This document shows, one piece after another, positions 44,943 to 57,421 of a DNA stretch of 64,000 bases. Source of the DNA: Malachius bipustulatus (Eukaryota > Arthropoda > Insecta > Coleoptera > Melyridae); contig OU342636.1 of assembly GCA_910589415.1 (NCBI GenBank), forward strand, positions 38,145,735 through 38,209,734, written 5' to 3'. Position numbers and translations under genes: made by a program. The notes under the pieces were generated by a model. That model did not search any database and was not told the DNA's origin. It saw nothing but the letters and a program-made list of their open reading frames with translations. Numbering within the stretch: position 1 is the first letter of the stretch; each line of letters begins with the position of its first letter.

Positions 44943-45653
44943 CGCCGTGTCCTAGCTGCATCCGGGTAATGCGTTGCGTGCGATGCGGGGAACGCACGCA
45001 ACGCAAAATCGCACGGGGAATTTTGAGTGTGTCCTAACTGAATGCGTGCGGTGCGGGCGAGAAAATGGTTTCCAATCCAACTATTTCTGGTGCAGCTTCA
45101 GATGAAATACGTTTTAATTTGGAAACCAGTAGGTTGTTGGAGCTTGAAAGACTTAAAAATCACAGAAAGAAACATGTTACTTAAGAGAAAGAAACAATAA
45201 GACGCAAGTAATCTATAGAAATAGTTATAGATTTGATAGATAGATAAATAGCAGGTAGGTTAAATATAAAAAGGTCTACAATAGAAGTTAATAGACCTCA
45301 CACTTACTTTAAAAGCCTAAATTCGAGACATTTTCACATTCCCAGTGTACCTTGACTCTTGTTCTTGTAAAATAGATTTCTCTTATTGCACAAAATGTTT
45401 CGCTTTGGCACGAAGGCAATCGAAATTGAAAAAATTTCCTGCCCGCCGCAAAAAACGCAAGATTTTGACAGATGAAAAAACTAAATATTTCAATTTAAAA
45501 CAATGCGTGCGTTGCGGTGTCGTTTTATCGTACGACTTTGCGGGCAAACGCGTCTACTGAGGACACTCCCATTGCTTTGCATGTGTTTTATTTTAATCGT
45601 TCCCCGCAACGCACGCACGCAACGCAGTCCCCGGATGCAGCTAGGACGCGGCG
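44943..45653. mobile_element. PIF/Harbinger-type TIR element, 711 bp
   Basis: CGCCGTGTCCTAGCTGCATC at 44943 is matched in inverse at 45653 (GATGCAGCTAGGACGCGGCG). TAA is duplicated on both sides (44940-44942 and 45654-45656). A 3-bp TAA/TTA duplication is characteristic of PIF/Harbinger insertions. Subterminal GCGTTGCGTGCG repeats occur at both ends and again at about 45025 and 45505. Interior frames are short with no DDE domain, so it is non-autonomous or a deletion derivative. Confidence 0.7.
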
Positions 45654-45656
45654 TAA

Positions 45657-48203
45657 GAGATATACCATATTCACCTAAAAATTCCAGACAATCAAAGATT
45701 TTTATCCAAACTTCAAATGCCAATAAAGTCAAAATTTTTAAATACAACACCCTGTATATTGCTGAATTTTCGAATTATCCCCAAAATTCTACGTCAAACC
45801 ATGTGGGTACATCTAGATATTTCTGGAAAATTTATTATTTTTTATTTTTCAATTTTTCAATTTGACAATTTGAAGATATAGACAAGATGACAAGTGACAA
45901 CTATTGTCGGTGTCTTTTGAACTCACTTTATGCGTATGGGAGTATTATTATGGTACTGCGCATTCTATACGCGCCAGTTTCTCGTGACGATGACGTCACG
46001 TGCGAGTATTGTAAAACTGTAACAATAGTAATACCGAGAATAATACTTAAATATGTTTCTTATTTGAGTCAAATTGAGTTGAAATAAAATTTCCAACAAA
46101 ACAGTTAGCATAATATCACGCCGAGCAGGGTAAATAAAACGAATTTGGAATGGGAATGAAACGAGCGATTCATGATTCTAGTTCTGGGTAACTCGCACGT
46201 GACGTAATGCGCAGTAACAACTCCAATAATGGAACTAGGACTACTGAGTTATTTTCACCAAGATTTTAATATGTGCATTATTCTATGATAAAGAAAGTTT
46301 GATTTTTAATTTTAAGTTTGAATTACAAAATTTATGCGTCTATTGATTCAATAGACAGTGTTCTAGTTTTATAAATCGCTGCATTACATTCAGAGATAAA
46401 TTCCTCGAATTGGCAACTGAGGAATTTGTCACTGCATGCATATAGTGATAACAGTTATTTTTTAACTAACGGAATCGTGAAGAGCGATTCGTAATGAATG
46501 CTAATAGAGTCAAGCCTACAAACTTGAAATTAAATTCCACAAATTTAGGGACACGAATAAACGAATTGACAACATCGCTTGTAAATTTCGAAGGGATTCG
46601 TCAGTGATGTGATAACAGTTATTTTCGAGTAACGGAATCGTTAAGAGCGATTTGTAATCAATGCTAATGGATCTAGGTGAGATTTAATTTAACACTTCAG
46701 CTACTAATGATAATGAAGTACCTACCTTACCTATCTAGGCAGGTACATTAAAAAATTTCACGGGTTTTCTTGTCGTTTAATTATTTCTTATTATCAGATA
46801 TAACATGCCAGCGCCAGCGGTTTATTTTATACCGTTTATAATAATTATCTAGGTAGATATTTACCAATAGTAAAAAATGATTAAATAAGAATATTGCAAC
46901 TTGTAAAAGAATTGCGGTTTCACTACTTGGTGTCAAGTCAAGTCGACTCGAGACAGTCCTCGTTGAATAATTGAATATAATCAAATTTCCTTCCGGTGAA
47001 GCTATGGATGGAGACTACGCTCGATGGGACGCAAGAAGAATTTCTAATGGTCTTGAGCATTAAAGTTCCTGTCACATTCCAGATTTTTTATAAACTTCCA
47101 AACCTTTAATAATATACCTACTTTGGCTTTTTAATTATAACAATAGGTAATTGAACTTTTTTACTGCATAAGAAAAATCATTTCTAACACGCCTAAAAAT
47201 TCGGGCATTAGTAACGTAACTAAAAAAATAATTCCAAGCAAAAAAATCAAGTTTTCTATTAAAAAATAATTACCCACTCCCGGCGACATTAGAGTGGAGG
47301 CAATCTTATTTTATTACCATGCTCTTAGTACCGGCTATCACTAATACCTATAGTGTACTTGCTAGTTTTCTCTTCTTATATACAATAAACAAGCGACAAT
47401 ACAAGTAAATGATAACTCCATCATCATCATCAATAATTAGTAATTATTTATGAAAGTGAAAGGTTTTGAGTGATTTTTTTTGTAAAAAGGTATCGTGTCA
47501 ATTACTTACCTACACTTTTAAATTGTATATGTTCATGTCTTGTTGTCCTTTCACTATTATTTTTTTCATATACCTATATAGGCAGCGCTGTTCTTCTGTT
47601 GTATTATGTAGTGATACTCGAGGTGATAGTAAAACATATTTAATAATATCGTTTGGTTTCTAATGAGTTACTGGCCGAAGGCTGGTAATTTTCTTCTGGT
47701 TCCTAATCGTGCTTAGTTTAACAGCTGTTTAGGATTAGACACAGCCATTTATAATTTGTTTTTTGCGTGCGTGTAATGCGTTAAAGTAACTTTACGAATA
47801 TCTCGCGTTTTTAAAAGGGTTAAACGGCGAAAAGAAATGATTTTCTCAAGTTAAATTAAAACTCTTATTAACGACCTTTTCACAAAAAATATCGTGTGTA
47901 GATTCACAGACCTTGCTCGAAGGGATGATTTTAGCGCGCAGGTCATATGCCAGCGCCAGCGCGGAACTAATACGTGGAGGTGGGAGGTGACGCGGCCGGT
48001 GTTTCGCGCAGGTCACGTCACGATTTTAGCAAATAACTTCCAAGGAACATGACAACCGTTCGCTGATTAAGGAATAAATCACTCGCAATTTCCAGGGAGA
48101 AACGCTTTTTCCCGGTGAAGGTATTATCTCCTGCCTCTCATCAGATTATCCTGAACAGTCAAAGTTCATGAAACAATGAACCGTTATAATGCGCAACTGC
48201 ACC
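45657..48203. other. non-coding; short direct duplication at 46.4-46.7 kb
   Basis: No gene recognised. Two ~90-bp copies (about 46425-46515 and 46590-46675) share GTGATAACAGTTATTTT, then AACGGAATCGT.AAGAGCGAT, then AATGCTAAT. GCGCA..ACGTCACGTG motifs appear at 45955-46000 and in inverse at 46195-46230, bracketing about 0.25 kb, and resemble pieces of the 37.8-38.4 kb element. A GC-rich patch at 47930-48030 repeats ATTTTAGC..GCGCAGGTCA. Confidence 0.45.
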
Positions 48204-49046
48204 TTTTTTAGTTTCAAATAAGCCAGTGTCGCGAGACGCGTATACTCTTTGTGATTATTCTGGAATTGCTGCAAGTCAATTTTTCGAGACGACATACCTT
48301 TGCAGTACCAAAAACCTCTGCACTGCAAGATACTTGCCTGTTAGGTGTAGTGTACCTAGGGAACCTGCATTACCGACACTAACGCTTACTAACGTTACTA
48401 TAAGCGCCAGTGTCGGCAATACATGTTCCCTAAGTGTATCTCATGGATAAGCTACCTATAGCCTATAGGGCAGTTTATTAATGTTAAATTAATGAATAAA
48501 TTACAATTAATGAATTAATGTTGAAATTAAATGGAACGGACAGGTTATCCGTTCCATAATAAAATTGTTATTTTCATCCAATCAACTCACAGTACGTTTG
48601 TATGTAGCTACCAGAGTGTAAGTAGTAGTCAGTCGGTGGCGTTAATGGCTCGAAAATTGCAAAACAATTTGTTACTTTACGTTAATAATAATAATAATTA
48701 TACCAACATACATTGTTTTTGACCTACCCACTTATTATATGATTCTCCGATTCAATTTTACGATCACTATAATAAATTATTGTAAAGCTCTACTGAGCAT
48801 GCGTGTCGACACAGTGTTTTGTTGTCTGACAGTTGACAAGAATGAGCAACAACAAAAAAAAATGACGGTAGGCCATGATTTCTCTAACATATGACTAGAT
48901 GAAACTCTTTCCTAACATTGGAAGTGAGGCTGGCCAAACCATTGAAAACTTGTTGTAGCCGGCTATATGCAGAAGGGCGCCCAAGCCATTAAAGAAAATA
49001 TAATCTTCAAGCGTCTCGCGACACTGGGCTTATTTAAAGCTAAAAA
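48204..49046. mobile_element. TIR element, ~0.84 kb, carrying a nested insertion
   Basis: CAAATAAGCCAGTGTCGCGA (48215-48234) with flanking TTTTTTAGTTT is matched in inverse around 49011-49046, with arms of about 36 bp and a one-base gap. A hAT-like palindrome is inserted inside at 48357-48432. There is no transposase frame. The target duplication is unclear. Confidence 0.65.
48357..48432. mobile_element. ultra-short hAT-like palindrome, copy 3 (76 bp)
   Basis: TAGGGAACCTGCATTACCG at the left end, inverse at the right (CGGCAATACATGTTCCCTA), with a loop containing ACGCTTACTAACGTTACT. Flanking 8-mers AGTGTACC and AGTGTATC agree at 7 of 8 positions. It is inserted inside the 48204-49046 element. 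Confidence 0.75.
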
Positions 49047-49386
49047 AGATGCATTTTATATTGTTTTTTTTTTCGAAGAGAGATGTCCTCTGACCTTGGT
49101 CGGATCAATGATCATTATCAGGTTGAGGGTTAGGTGTCTTACCTTTGATTTAAAAATATTATCTAACCAGACCATGCGGGACAAGAACACAACCATAACC
49201 TTAATTTAAACTTCAGATTCTTATCTAAACTACTACCGTCAAAATAAACCGTTGTAATTGATTTGAAGAGGACATACCTACATTATCTTCAGTCTCATTC
49301 AATTTCCTATCCACTTTCCGAAGATATGACTGAATATTTATGTATTTAAAAAAGAAAATCTAATAATAATTAAGAGGATTATTAAA

Positions 49387-49605
49387 TTATTTAGTATTTC
49401 TGTAATAAGACATTACAATATCTGGAAGTTCGCGACGTTGAGGCTCGTTTTGTAGGTCATATCGGATATTGGAAATGACCCCGATTTCGAGATCTTCGCC
49501 GGCATCTTCATCCTCGTTAAAAATGAAATCTCTACTGCTTATTATGGAGATACAATTATGTTTTACACTTATGGCTTCTTTACGTATAAGGTGAATAGCG
49601 TCGGG
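49387..49605 (-). pseudogene. possible PIF/Harbinger transposase C-terminal fragment
   Basis: An open minus-strand frame of about 72 codons ends in TAA at 49389-49387 and has no start codon. It is GC-richer than its flanks. It contains RKEAISVKHNCIS, then an acidic NEDEDAGEDLE, then QRRELPDIVMSYYRN at the end. HARBI1-like nucleases end with an LHN.CI-type segment, an acidic stretch and an R.R....YF-like tail, so the order fits, though the conserved Leu before His-Asn is Lys here. The catalytic DDE residues would lie upstream and are not present. Alternative: a chance open frame or another gene's terminal exon. Confidence 0.4.
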
Positions 49606-51172
49606 TCAAAAAATCGAAACATTCCTTTTGATTTCCATTTTTATATAAATAATTGATGCGGTGTTGCCATAATGTCTAATGCTCTAATGTAATAAAACCA
49701 ATAAAATAATGGCAATGATAACTTTATTTTGCATTTGTTGTCTCATCGAAAAGGCGTATCATAATTTGGAAGTTCAATATGGCGGTTTCAGTCGCGTACA
49801 CCTGTACTCCTTCCGGATGTTTTAAATTCTAAGGATTTCCAATTTTCATTCTTTACGATAATAAATCTGGCAACGCTGCCGTTCCACTTTTAAAAAGCGT
49901 CTGATACTGGGGTCTGCGAGGCTCTCAGCTCTGAGGAATTTTGCCTAAATCTATGTAGTGACCGCAAATTTATTAATAACATAAGAAAGTTGTGGTTTAG
50001 GCTTCTTATTATTGACATGCAGTCATTATAAGTCTTTATAACTAGCGATGATTGCGAATATTTTAATTATAGCTATAGCGCTTTGAAAAATAAATGTTAT
50101 ACCTATAAATAAAATTATGCGTTCTACCTCATTATAAGTTTATATAGATACCTAGTACCAGTACCAGCACATATTACAAAAAATTGCGTTTATTATTTAT
50201 TTTATTGATTCATTTTATGTACGTAAATATGATGTAGTGACATTTATTCTTGCCTTACTCCTTCTGATCTGACCAGGCACTCCTGTGCATTTGCATTTCA
50301 TTTCATTCAGTTATTAATCTTCTTGTCAATCAAATGACGGATTATCAATAGAAATCACCATCTTTGATATTTAATTTCCTTCATATACATACTGAAATCT
50401 ACACTATATTTTAGTATTACCAACTTTCATTGTGCATATTCACCCAGTAAATCCAGTAAATAGTTATTAATATTATTTACATATCATCTCATCATGAAAG
50501 TTTGCTTTTTACAGCACTCGTAGCAAAAAATTTCAGCTAGGTTAGGTTCGATATGCATAATATTTGATCTGAAATCGTTAAAAGTTGAATGAAATAAAAA
50601 AATAAATGAATTTAATTAAATTCTTGTCGAGATTATTGGCGTAATAAATCATTGGGAGCCATTGCCTGATGGATGAATCAGTTATACAGAATTTTGATAA
50701 TTATAAATTACATTACTGTGTCTATTAGATGTGTAATGACAACTATTACTGTACTAAAATCGGTCTTACAGACTAATGGTACTAAGGGTAATTACCGACA
50801 TTGACGCTTACTAAGAGTGTCGGTAAAACAGGTACCCTATAATGGTACTGTATAATAGTTAATTCTCTAATGTGAAACGTCCGGAAAGCTTGACACTTTT
50901 GAAGAATGCAATATACTAAAATATAATGACAAAGCCCTTTTTACTGTCCATAAATTATGAAATTTATTATTTAATTAACGCCGCTTGTAGAATATCGCTG
51001 ACAATAATTAAACAAGTCCAGCGCTCATCATGTATTCTTCTTTTCATTTTTAATGGCCTTCGCAAACTTGTATATTTAGCCAGCTATTATCATATATTTA
51101 TTTTTGGTTATCATGTCTTATCATTATTATTTCAACGAACAGTTCATTATTTTATTTTCTCTATTAGATTCG
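49606..51172. other. non-coding; two small repeat remnants
   Basis: One end of the GAATATAAAACATC MITE family occurs alone in inverse at 49809-49831 (CCTTCCGGATGTTTTAAATT). Another hAT-like palindrome is at 50783-50839 (listed separately). No gene recognised. Confidence 0.4.
50783..50839. mobile_element. ultra-short hAT-like palindrome, copy 4 (~57 bp)
   Basis: Left end TAAGGGTAATTACCGACA, right end in inverse TAGGGTACCTGTTTTACCG, loop GACGCTTACTAAGAG. The same TAATGGTACT lies on both sides (50774-50783 and 50840-50849), so an exact 8-bp duplication is present; the exact boundary is ambiguous by two bases. Confidence 0.7.
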
Positions 51173-51436
51173 TAGAATATAAAACATCCGGAAGGACTAC
51201 ATCGTCCAAACAGCTGCGATCGTTAGAAGGGGTTCAAGTATTACCCGGTATTTAAATCAATATGGCGAGATACCTAGAAACACAAACATCACAACTAGCA
51301 ATAAATTAAGATGTAGGTATCTTCACAGATCAATGTCCAAAATGTCAAGAATAGGGGTTTCAAGATGGCGGTTTCCGCCACTTCAGCCGGAAAAGTCCAT
51401 TTGACATTATAGCCCTTCCGGATGTTTTATATTCTA
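51173..51436. mobile_element. short TIR element (MITE), GAATATAAAACATC family, copy 2
   Basis: TAGAATATAAAACATCCGGA (51173-51192) is inverted at 51417-51436. The family is shared with 16012-16286. The interior ATGGCGGTTTC block is also present beside the solo end near 49.8 kb. Confidence 0.75.
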
Positions 51437-52439
51437 TGATTAGACGCTAAGGTGACAGTTGAAGTGCTTAGTGTTGTTGACAGACTGCAGAGGAAGAAGA
51501 ATGACATTTATTTAAATTTTAAATTATCAAATCGGTCTAACAGTTTTTATCACATTTCAAATGTTCAGATGAACTTTTAGTATAAGAAATATTAAATATT
51601 TATTATAATTATTAACTGTTATATTTAATTATTAAACAATCAACGATATTTGAATTAATATAAATGTTGTACCAAAGCCTATTACGTGAGGATATTATAG
51701 AAACTTTCAACCCAATTACAATTAACAACGAATAAGGAATGTCGTTTATTTTATTCTACGGTACTTTTTCATACACGCTGTATATGCCCTGTGTGTATAC
51801 AAACGTGCTTATTTATATAATGTGCATTATAATACACAGTACTGCATTTACCCATGTATAATTCAACATGTTATTATTGTACCTACTAATCCTACGCATA
51901 AGGAATTAACATTTTCCTTGATCATTGAATGAATGTTAATAATTAATTGTCATTTCAGTTACGAAATAGCAGCCAGTCAGTAATGTATTGAAGTATCAAA
52001 CAAAGAAAAAATTAGATCAACAAAATTAATAATTATTTCATTGATATGACAATTTCGACAATGATGTCAAATGTCATGTTATTTCTGAACTCTGGATCTA
52101 TAATAGAGTCCCTTAACATCTATCCTTAACCTAACATCTTGCAAATATTTGCCATTTCTAATAATTTTGTAATCTTGATGGAACTCTTAATAAATATGTT
52201 AAACAGACTGACATAAAAATCCCTAGTAATGGTTTCTTTTCTAGGTAACTACTTGTTACATTTTCGCCTCATTGTTTTAGTGTATTTTTTAATAAAAAAA
52301 TACACTATTGAGGACGACATCACTTTTCGAAAATCACCCAAACTCATCAAATGTCCACCGATCATGACCCCCAGATCACGAAAAAGTGGTTTTCCAAAAT
52401 TCACCTGCCCACGATATATATATATATATATTTATATAT
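51437..52439. other. non-coding; (TA)n microsatellite at right end
   Basis: AT-rich with no gene. An alternating TA tract with TTTATATA interruptions spans about 52414-52451. Confidence 0.4.
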
Positions 52440-53085
52440 TTATATATTTATTTCTCCAAAATCGCGATTTTTCGATTTTAAAAACGCTCCTGTAGCTTTA
52501 TGTTTCAAGATTAGTGAACGAAATTTTGGATTCTTGTAAAGCTTTGGAATAACTTTAGATTTTCGTTGAAAAAATTTCCAAAAGTCCCATCACTTCTACA
52601 GGGTGTCCCTTCAAAGTTCCAGGAACCCGGTTTTTGTCACCTCATTTCAGGTCGCAATTTTCAATCTAGGAGGCTGAAATTTTTGTGGGAGTAAGATATC
52701 CATAAGGACTGGTCTGGTATTGCACTTGAGCAAAATCGGCCAAGCCGTTTCAAAATGGCAGCCATTTGAATTTTCGGAAAATTTCCTATTTTTTGAGCCC
52801 CCGTATGAGCAAGATGGCAATAAAATTTTGGAATCAAATTAACAGGATTGGAAGAAAGTTATTTGAAATTTGAGTTAAAGCAATAAAATTTGCATTATTT
52901 TTATTAACAAGCCAGTGGCGTGGGTAGGAAAAGAGTAAAAATGTATAAATTTCTATAACCGTTTATGAGTTCATTTTTAAAGAAATCGAACTGAAATTTT
53001 CACAGGAGACAACTATACTAATAACCTTCAATCTTGAAAAATTTCAAGAAGTAAATAAGAAAAATGACGGAGATATTCGATTTTT
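52440..53085. repeat. dispersed copy of the 0.64-kb repeat
   Basis: Carries the same ordered blocks as the array at 0.8-3.1 kb: CTACAGGGTGTCC, TCAATCTAGG, GGGAGTAAGATATCCATAAG, AGCCGTTTCAAAATGGCAGC, GTATGAGCAAGATGG and GCCAGTGGCGTGGGTAGG. A single unit here shows the family moves or was duplicated as a unit of this size. Confidence 0.8.
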
Positions 53086-53640
53086 ATTCGAGACCGGCGA
53101 AGCCGATTTCTCGGTAGTCCCTAAAAATGTCAGTCACGCGGTCTGTCCGTCTATGCGATTGCTAGGAGACACTCTAGAGCCGCATTTTTCGTTAGAAAGT
53201 TTAAATTTCGCTCGATTGAAGAGGCGCACGGTTCCACGATGCCTTTTGAAAATGAGCGGGATCCGTTACCGGTAAGTGTATTTTTTTCCTGGAATTTCGT
53301 GTTTTTCGGGAACGACCTAGGAAACACTCTAGGTGTCTGAAAGTTGCACCGACCGAGTTGAAATTTGGCATGGACGAACCATGGGACCCCCAAATACGAC
53401 TTATTGAAAATGGGCCGGATCCGAGAATTTTAAGGCCCCCGTTCAGGTCCGTACTTCTTTTTACAACGTCTCAACTATAGGATTTGTTTCTCGGTAACGG
53501 TACATGGCTAAAAAATTGTGTTTGCACAATTATTTAGGGAAAGTATAGAGGTACGAACTTTATGGAGATCGTTTTTCGAAAAAAAAATTAGGTGAGCGGC
53601 AAAAAAATTTTCCCCCACGACAAGCATTTTTCGACGCTCT
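53086..53640. repeat. GC-richer repeat block with internal ~160-bp duplication
   Basis: CTAGGAGACACTCTAGAGCC (about 53161) and CTAGGAAACACTCTAGGTGT (about 53319) are equivalent positions of two diverged units, each followed by a GAAAGTTT/GAAAGTTGC block and an ATGAGC/ATGGGC.GGATCCG block. The block starts with GAGACCGGCGAAGCCGATTT. Its right end (53545-53600) resembles the 43.2-43.5 kb palindrome. Non-coding. Confidence 0.55.
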
Positions 53641-56600
53641 TCTATCATTTTTTGCATGATTTCAAATTTTTTTCGAATTTTTTTTGATCGATCGAAAAAA
53701 TAACAAAACAGTGCGATAGAGCCATTCATTACCTACAAAAAGGTAAATATAGTTTTTTTCCTGAAACGTTGGAAAAACTGTTAAAATCTGGAAAAACTTC
53801 GGCAAGTTATTTCGACTGTTTCTCGCGTCGGCCATTTTATCTTCCTGTATTTTCTCAATCGTGATCTTCCTTTCAAATTTTTTTTCTTCAACATATAACT
53901 TGAAGTCTTATCTTCATTTTGTCTCGCATAGATGGGCACTTTTAAATAAAAAAATCCCTCGCTGGTCGAAAATTAGCTTACACCTTTTTAAAATTATTAA
54001 ATCGATGGAATTTCTTTTTTATTTTTTTTCACATTCAATTATGATTGATTCTGAAAATTAGAAGAGCAATCGCAACGACAACTAAGTTTTTTCTAAGTAG
54101 GTAGAGTTTTCTCAAAAGAAACTGCGGATTATTTTTTCATTATATTAATTATAAGAAGAAATAGGAAGAAAATATTGAATCGCATTAAAAATACACTATT
54201 TCTGCGATTGATGCGCAAGAAGCTTTATTAATTTATAATACTGAAAGTCCTCGTGAAATATGGCGCTATTTCCGTAGATAGAATATCAATAAGTCGTGTT
54301 GTAAGAATAAGGAATGGCAAATAAAGAGATATGATTTCATCTGATAAGTTTTCGTCTAGGTAGGTATGTCGAAAGCTATAAACGACATTTAGATCCTTCT
54401 ATGGATATTGTAATACGTGAGAACTTTGCAAGAGATTTACTCCACATACACGACGGTATCCTGCATTTTCTAGATCTATGGGAAAGTCTCTACATCCACA
54501 ATGAGCCATTAGTAAAATGCTTTACGTCATCGTCAAGTAAAAGTTCTTTTTAGGTTTTAATTATTTATCTCACCGGTCACTACTTCATCACAAACGATCG
54601 TGTCAAATTTCCAGAACTCCATCATCTAGTAGAGTCCCTAAACAGCGAGTTAACTTTTTTTTCCCGTTTGCAAGGTTTTTTGCGCGTTCAAATCGTGATC
54701 GTTATGTCAATAATTATTATTTATTATTGTGATGTTTGAAGTAAAAACTTGCTAAAAAATATAAATAGGAAGTTAGCGTGACGAGACGAGATAGAAAAAT
54801 ACATCGCGTATCTAAACGTCAAACGATTATCAGTTTATTCGAGCACAAAAGAGCGCATTTACCTACGTATAGGTAGGTAGGTTATTTTAAACAATTACAT
54901 TACAAAGCATTCCGATCTATTATTTGAGTTAAAGGAGTCTTTTCATGCTCCATTTCATTGGGTGTAAACTGTTGAATACTTTCTTCACGTTACTGTTAAT
55001 GGTAATAATACAAGTGGAAAGTCCACGATTACCAGGTGCCCATAGGTAGCTATGGAAAGGCGGCACTAATATGATGATGACAACCTGGTTCTGGTCGGCA
55101 AGACCGAGCAGGTGATTTGATTTTCTCTCGCTAGTCGTGAGTCGATGAACCGTGAATGGGAATCGTCGTTTTTATTGTGAATTATCGCAGAAACGGGAAC
55201 GGTTTTTTTCATCACTAGACGTAAATGATTATTTAATTTACATAAGTAACTAGGCCTACAACGTCAATTTTTGTGACCCTTTTTAAAGCACCAAAATTAC
55301 CATAAGTACTTAGGTAGTTCTTGAGCTAAGAGGGTTTATATTAAAAAAAAATATATTTTTATTTATTTCTTTGATTAAACCACACAAGATTTTGAAATGC
55401 AAAAAAGGAATACCCTATCAGGGTATTTGGTTCTAACGTGATGGGGCATACCATCTCACTTCTTGTTGGAAGTACGAAGTACGTCAATTTCTTGACAGTT
55501 CCCGATACATTCACCTGGTCTCAGCTTGAATTTTTACTTGTGGGACTGGGGTTGCTTAAATTCGAGATTTTTTGTCAAATCGACTCGGTACTACCTGAAT
55601 CGAATCATTTTTCAGGATAGTCATAGACTAGGGTAAATTTATTAAAATCCCAGACAACAATAAGAGAGTTGAGCATGCGCAGTGTACATATTATGATTCA
55701 AGTTCCAAGATGAGCACTGCGCATGCTTCGGTTATAGAAAGACCCGATCTTTGAATTATCGTTTTTTTTCGGAATTATCGGTGAATAGAACATATTCACT
55801 TAGAAATAATTAAGCGGAATATTATAGGACGATTACCTTTATTCCATCGTTATTAAACCACCAGTTTCACTTTCACTTGATTAATTAATAATCGATACCT
55901 CAAAGGTCGTGATGGGGGTGGATATGTCTCGATTCAAGATCAATTTTTCATTCTTCAATATCAATATTCATTTTGACAAATGACAGTTCATGAATTCACG
56001 GGTGAGTGATATGTGATAATCATCACTGGTGGTTACTTTAATTGCGCATGCGCATCTACCAAATTAGGCCCTATTAAGCTGCAAACATGATTGTACTTTT
56101 AGTATTTTAGTAGGTATTTTAATAGTAAAAGCGAAAATGGTAGTGATATTAATTTTCGTTTTGTTCTTCTACTTGCGTAACCAATTGCTTGTTTTTGTTT
56201 CTAAATAGAAATCTCTCTGTTCCTCATTTAAATAACGTACTTCACTAAATTTATCTCCAATCTTCACGGCAATTTGGTAAAATGTGCAAGTCACCGCGCA
56301 AGGTGCTCATTCATCTTTGAAGCAGTCTACTTTTTCGTCTATTTATGTAATTGTAAGCAGCTATAGTGAGTTATTATTATTGTAGTCTGTAGAAGTTAAA
56401 AAGCGAAATTTCCAATTAGTTAATAAAGGAATAAAAACAATGGACTATCTGTAACGAAAAAGAAAAAGAATTTAATAATAAGATCCAAGTCGGTCTGATA
56501 AAAATCTTAATTCGATTGTTTTGCTCAGTAACTTCCTATCGCATAACGCATAATAAGCAATTGCTCATTATGATGTGCTTGGTAGGTAATTCAATAATTT

Positions 56601-57421
56601 CTAGTTTGGCTGGCACGATATCGTTCTAATATCTCATTTTTTATTCCCATTCTTAGCATTATCCATTCACCGTTATATGTATAATAATAAATAATTAAAG
56701 TGAGCTGTGGAGGAAGAAATTGTTTTGGCATATAATTAGGTAGGCACTTCACTCAACAGCTGTCAATGTCAGCAGGTAGTAAGGCTATAAAAAGCCAACA
56801 ACAAATAAGTTTTAGGTTAATGGTTATGCGTTTAATTAAAAGAATGCGTCGAAGTAATTATTTATGTGCATCGTTCGTACCAATATAATTGCTTTTTTCT
56901 CAGCAAATTCATTCGAATCTAAGAAAGTAAATATGAAAGTGCATAATCATTACTTCTCATTCTATGTATCGTTACTGGAAGATTCAACTTTGTAATAAGT
57001 CATGTCCATTAAATTTTTTAATATTTTTTGGCGATACCTACACTAGCGCGAGACTGATTAGTGACGAGCCTCAATAAAAGTGAAACATTGATATCTCTGT
57101 CTTCACCTAAATATCTTTGCCAATCGGAAGGTCGAATTTTTAATTTTATTAATTTAACAGAATGCGGTCTATTCATTGGTGCAAAATTAAATTTTTCACA
57201 TCTTTCGAGACAATGTTTTTTTGCGCATGTTATGTTTTCCAGAATTTTTTGTATCCTTTTCGGAATTATTTTCTGTTCGCTTTTTTTGTAGCGCAAGAAA
57301 GACACTGAAGAAATGATAACGGCCGTCAATCAGGTCAGTCCAAATTTAAAATGAGATACTGGTGATTTATTACGCATTTTTAAAAGATTTTAAAATGATA
57401 ACTTGAAGAAGCGAGTGTATT
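53641..57421. other. non-coding stretch, no gene recognised
   Basis: AT-rich with scattered short motifs, including an inverted pair AGCATGCGCAGTG and CACTGCGCATGCT at 55671-55730. A 103-codon minus frame at 57018-57329 has no recognisable domain and an opposing open frame, so it is not called. Introns of a gene such as the tetraspan one could cross this region. Confidence 0.4.

Noticed and set aside
37831..46235. Treating the 45.96-46.23 kb ACGTCACGTG pieces as a full copy of the 37.8-38.4 kb element
   Set aside because: Only short internal words match; the terminal CACATATACCCGGTAT sequence is absent there.
49809..49831. A third full MITE of the GAATATAAAACATC family
   Set aside because: Only one end is visible; no inverted partner found within about 300 bp on either side.
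57018..57329. 103-codon minus-strand frame with four cysteines
   Set aside because: No recognised domain, opposing 76-codon frame in the same place, no supporting splice or promoter context; left uncalled although it remains possible.
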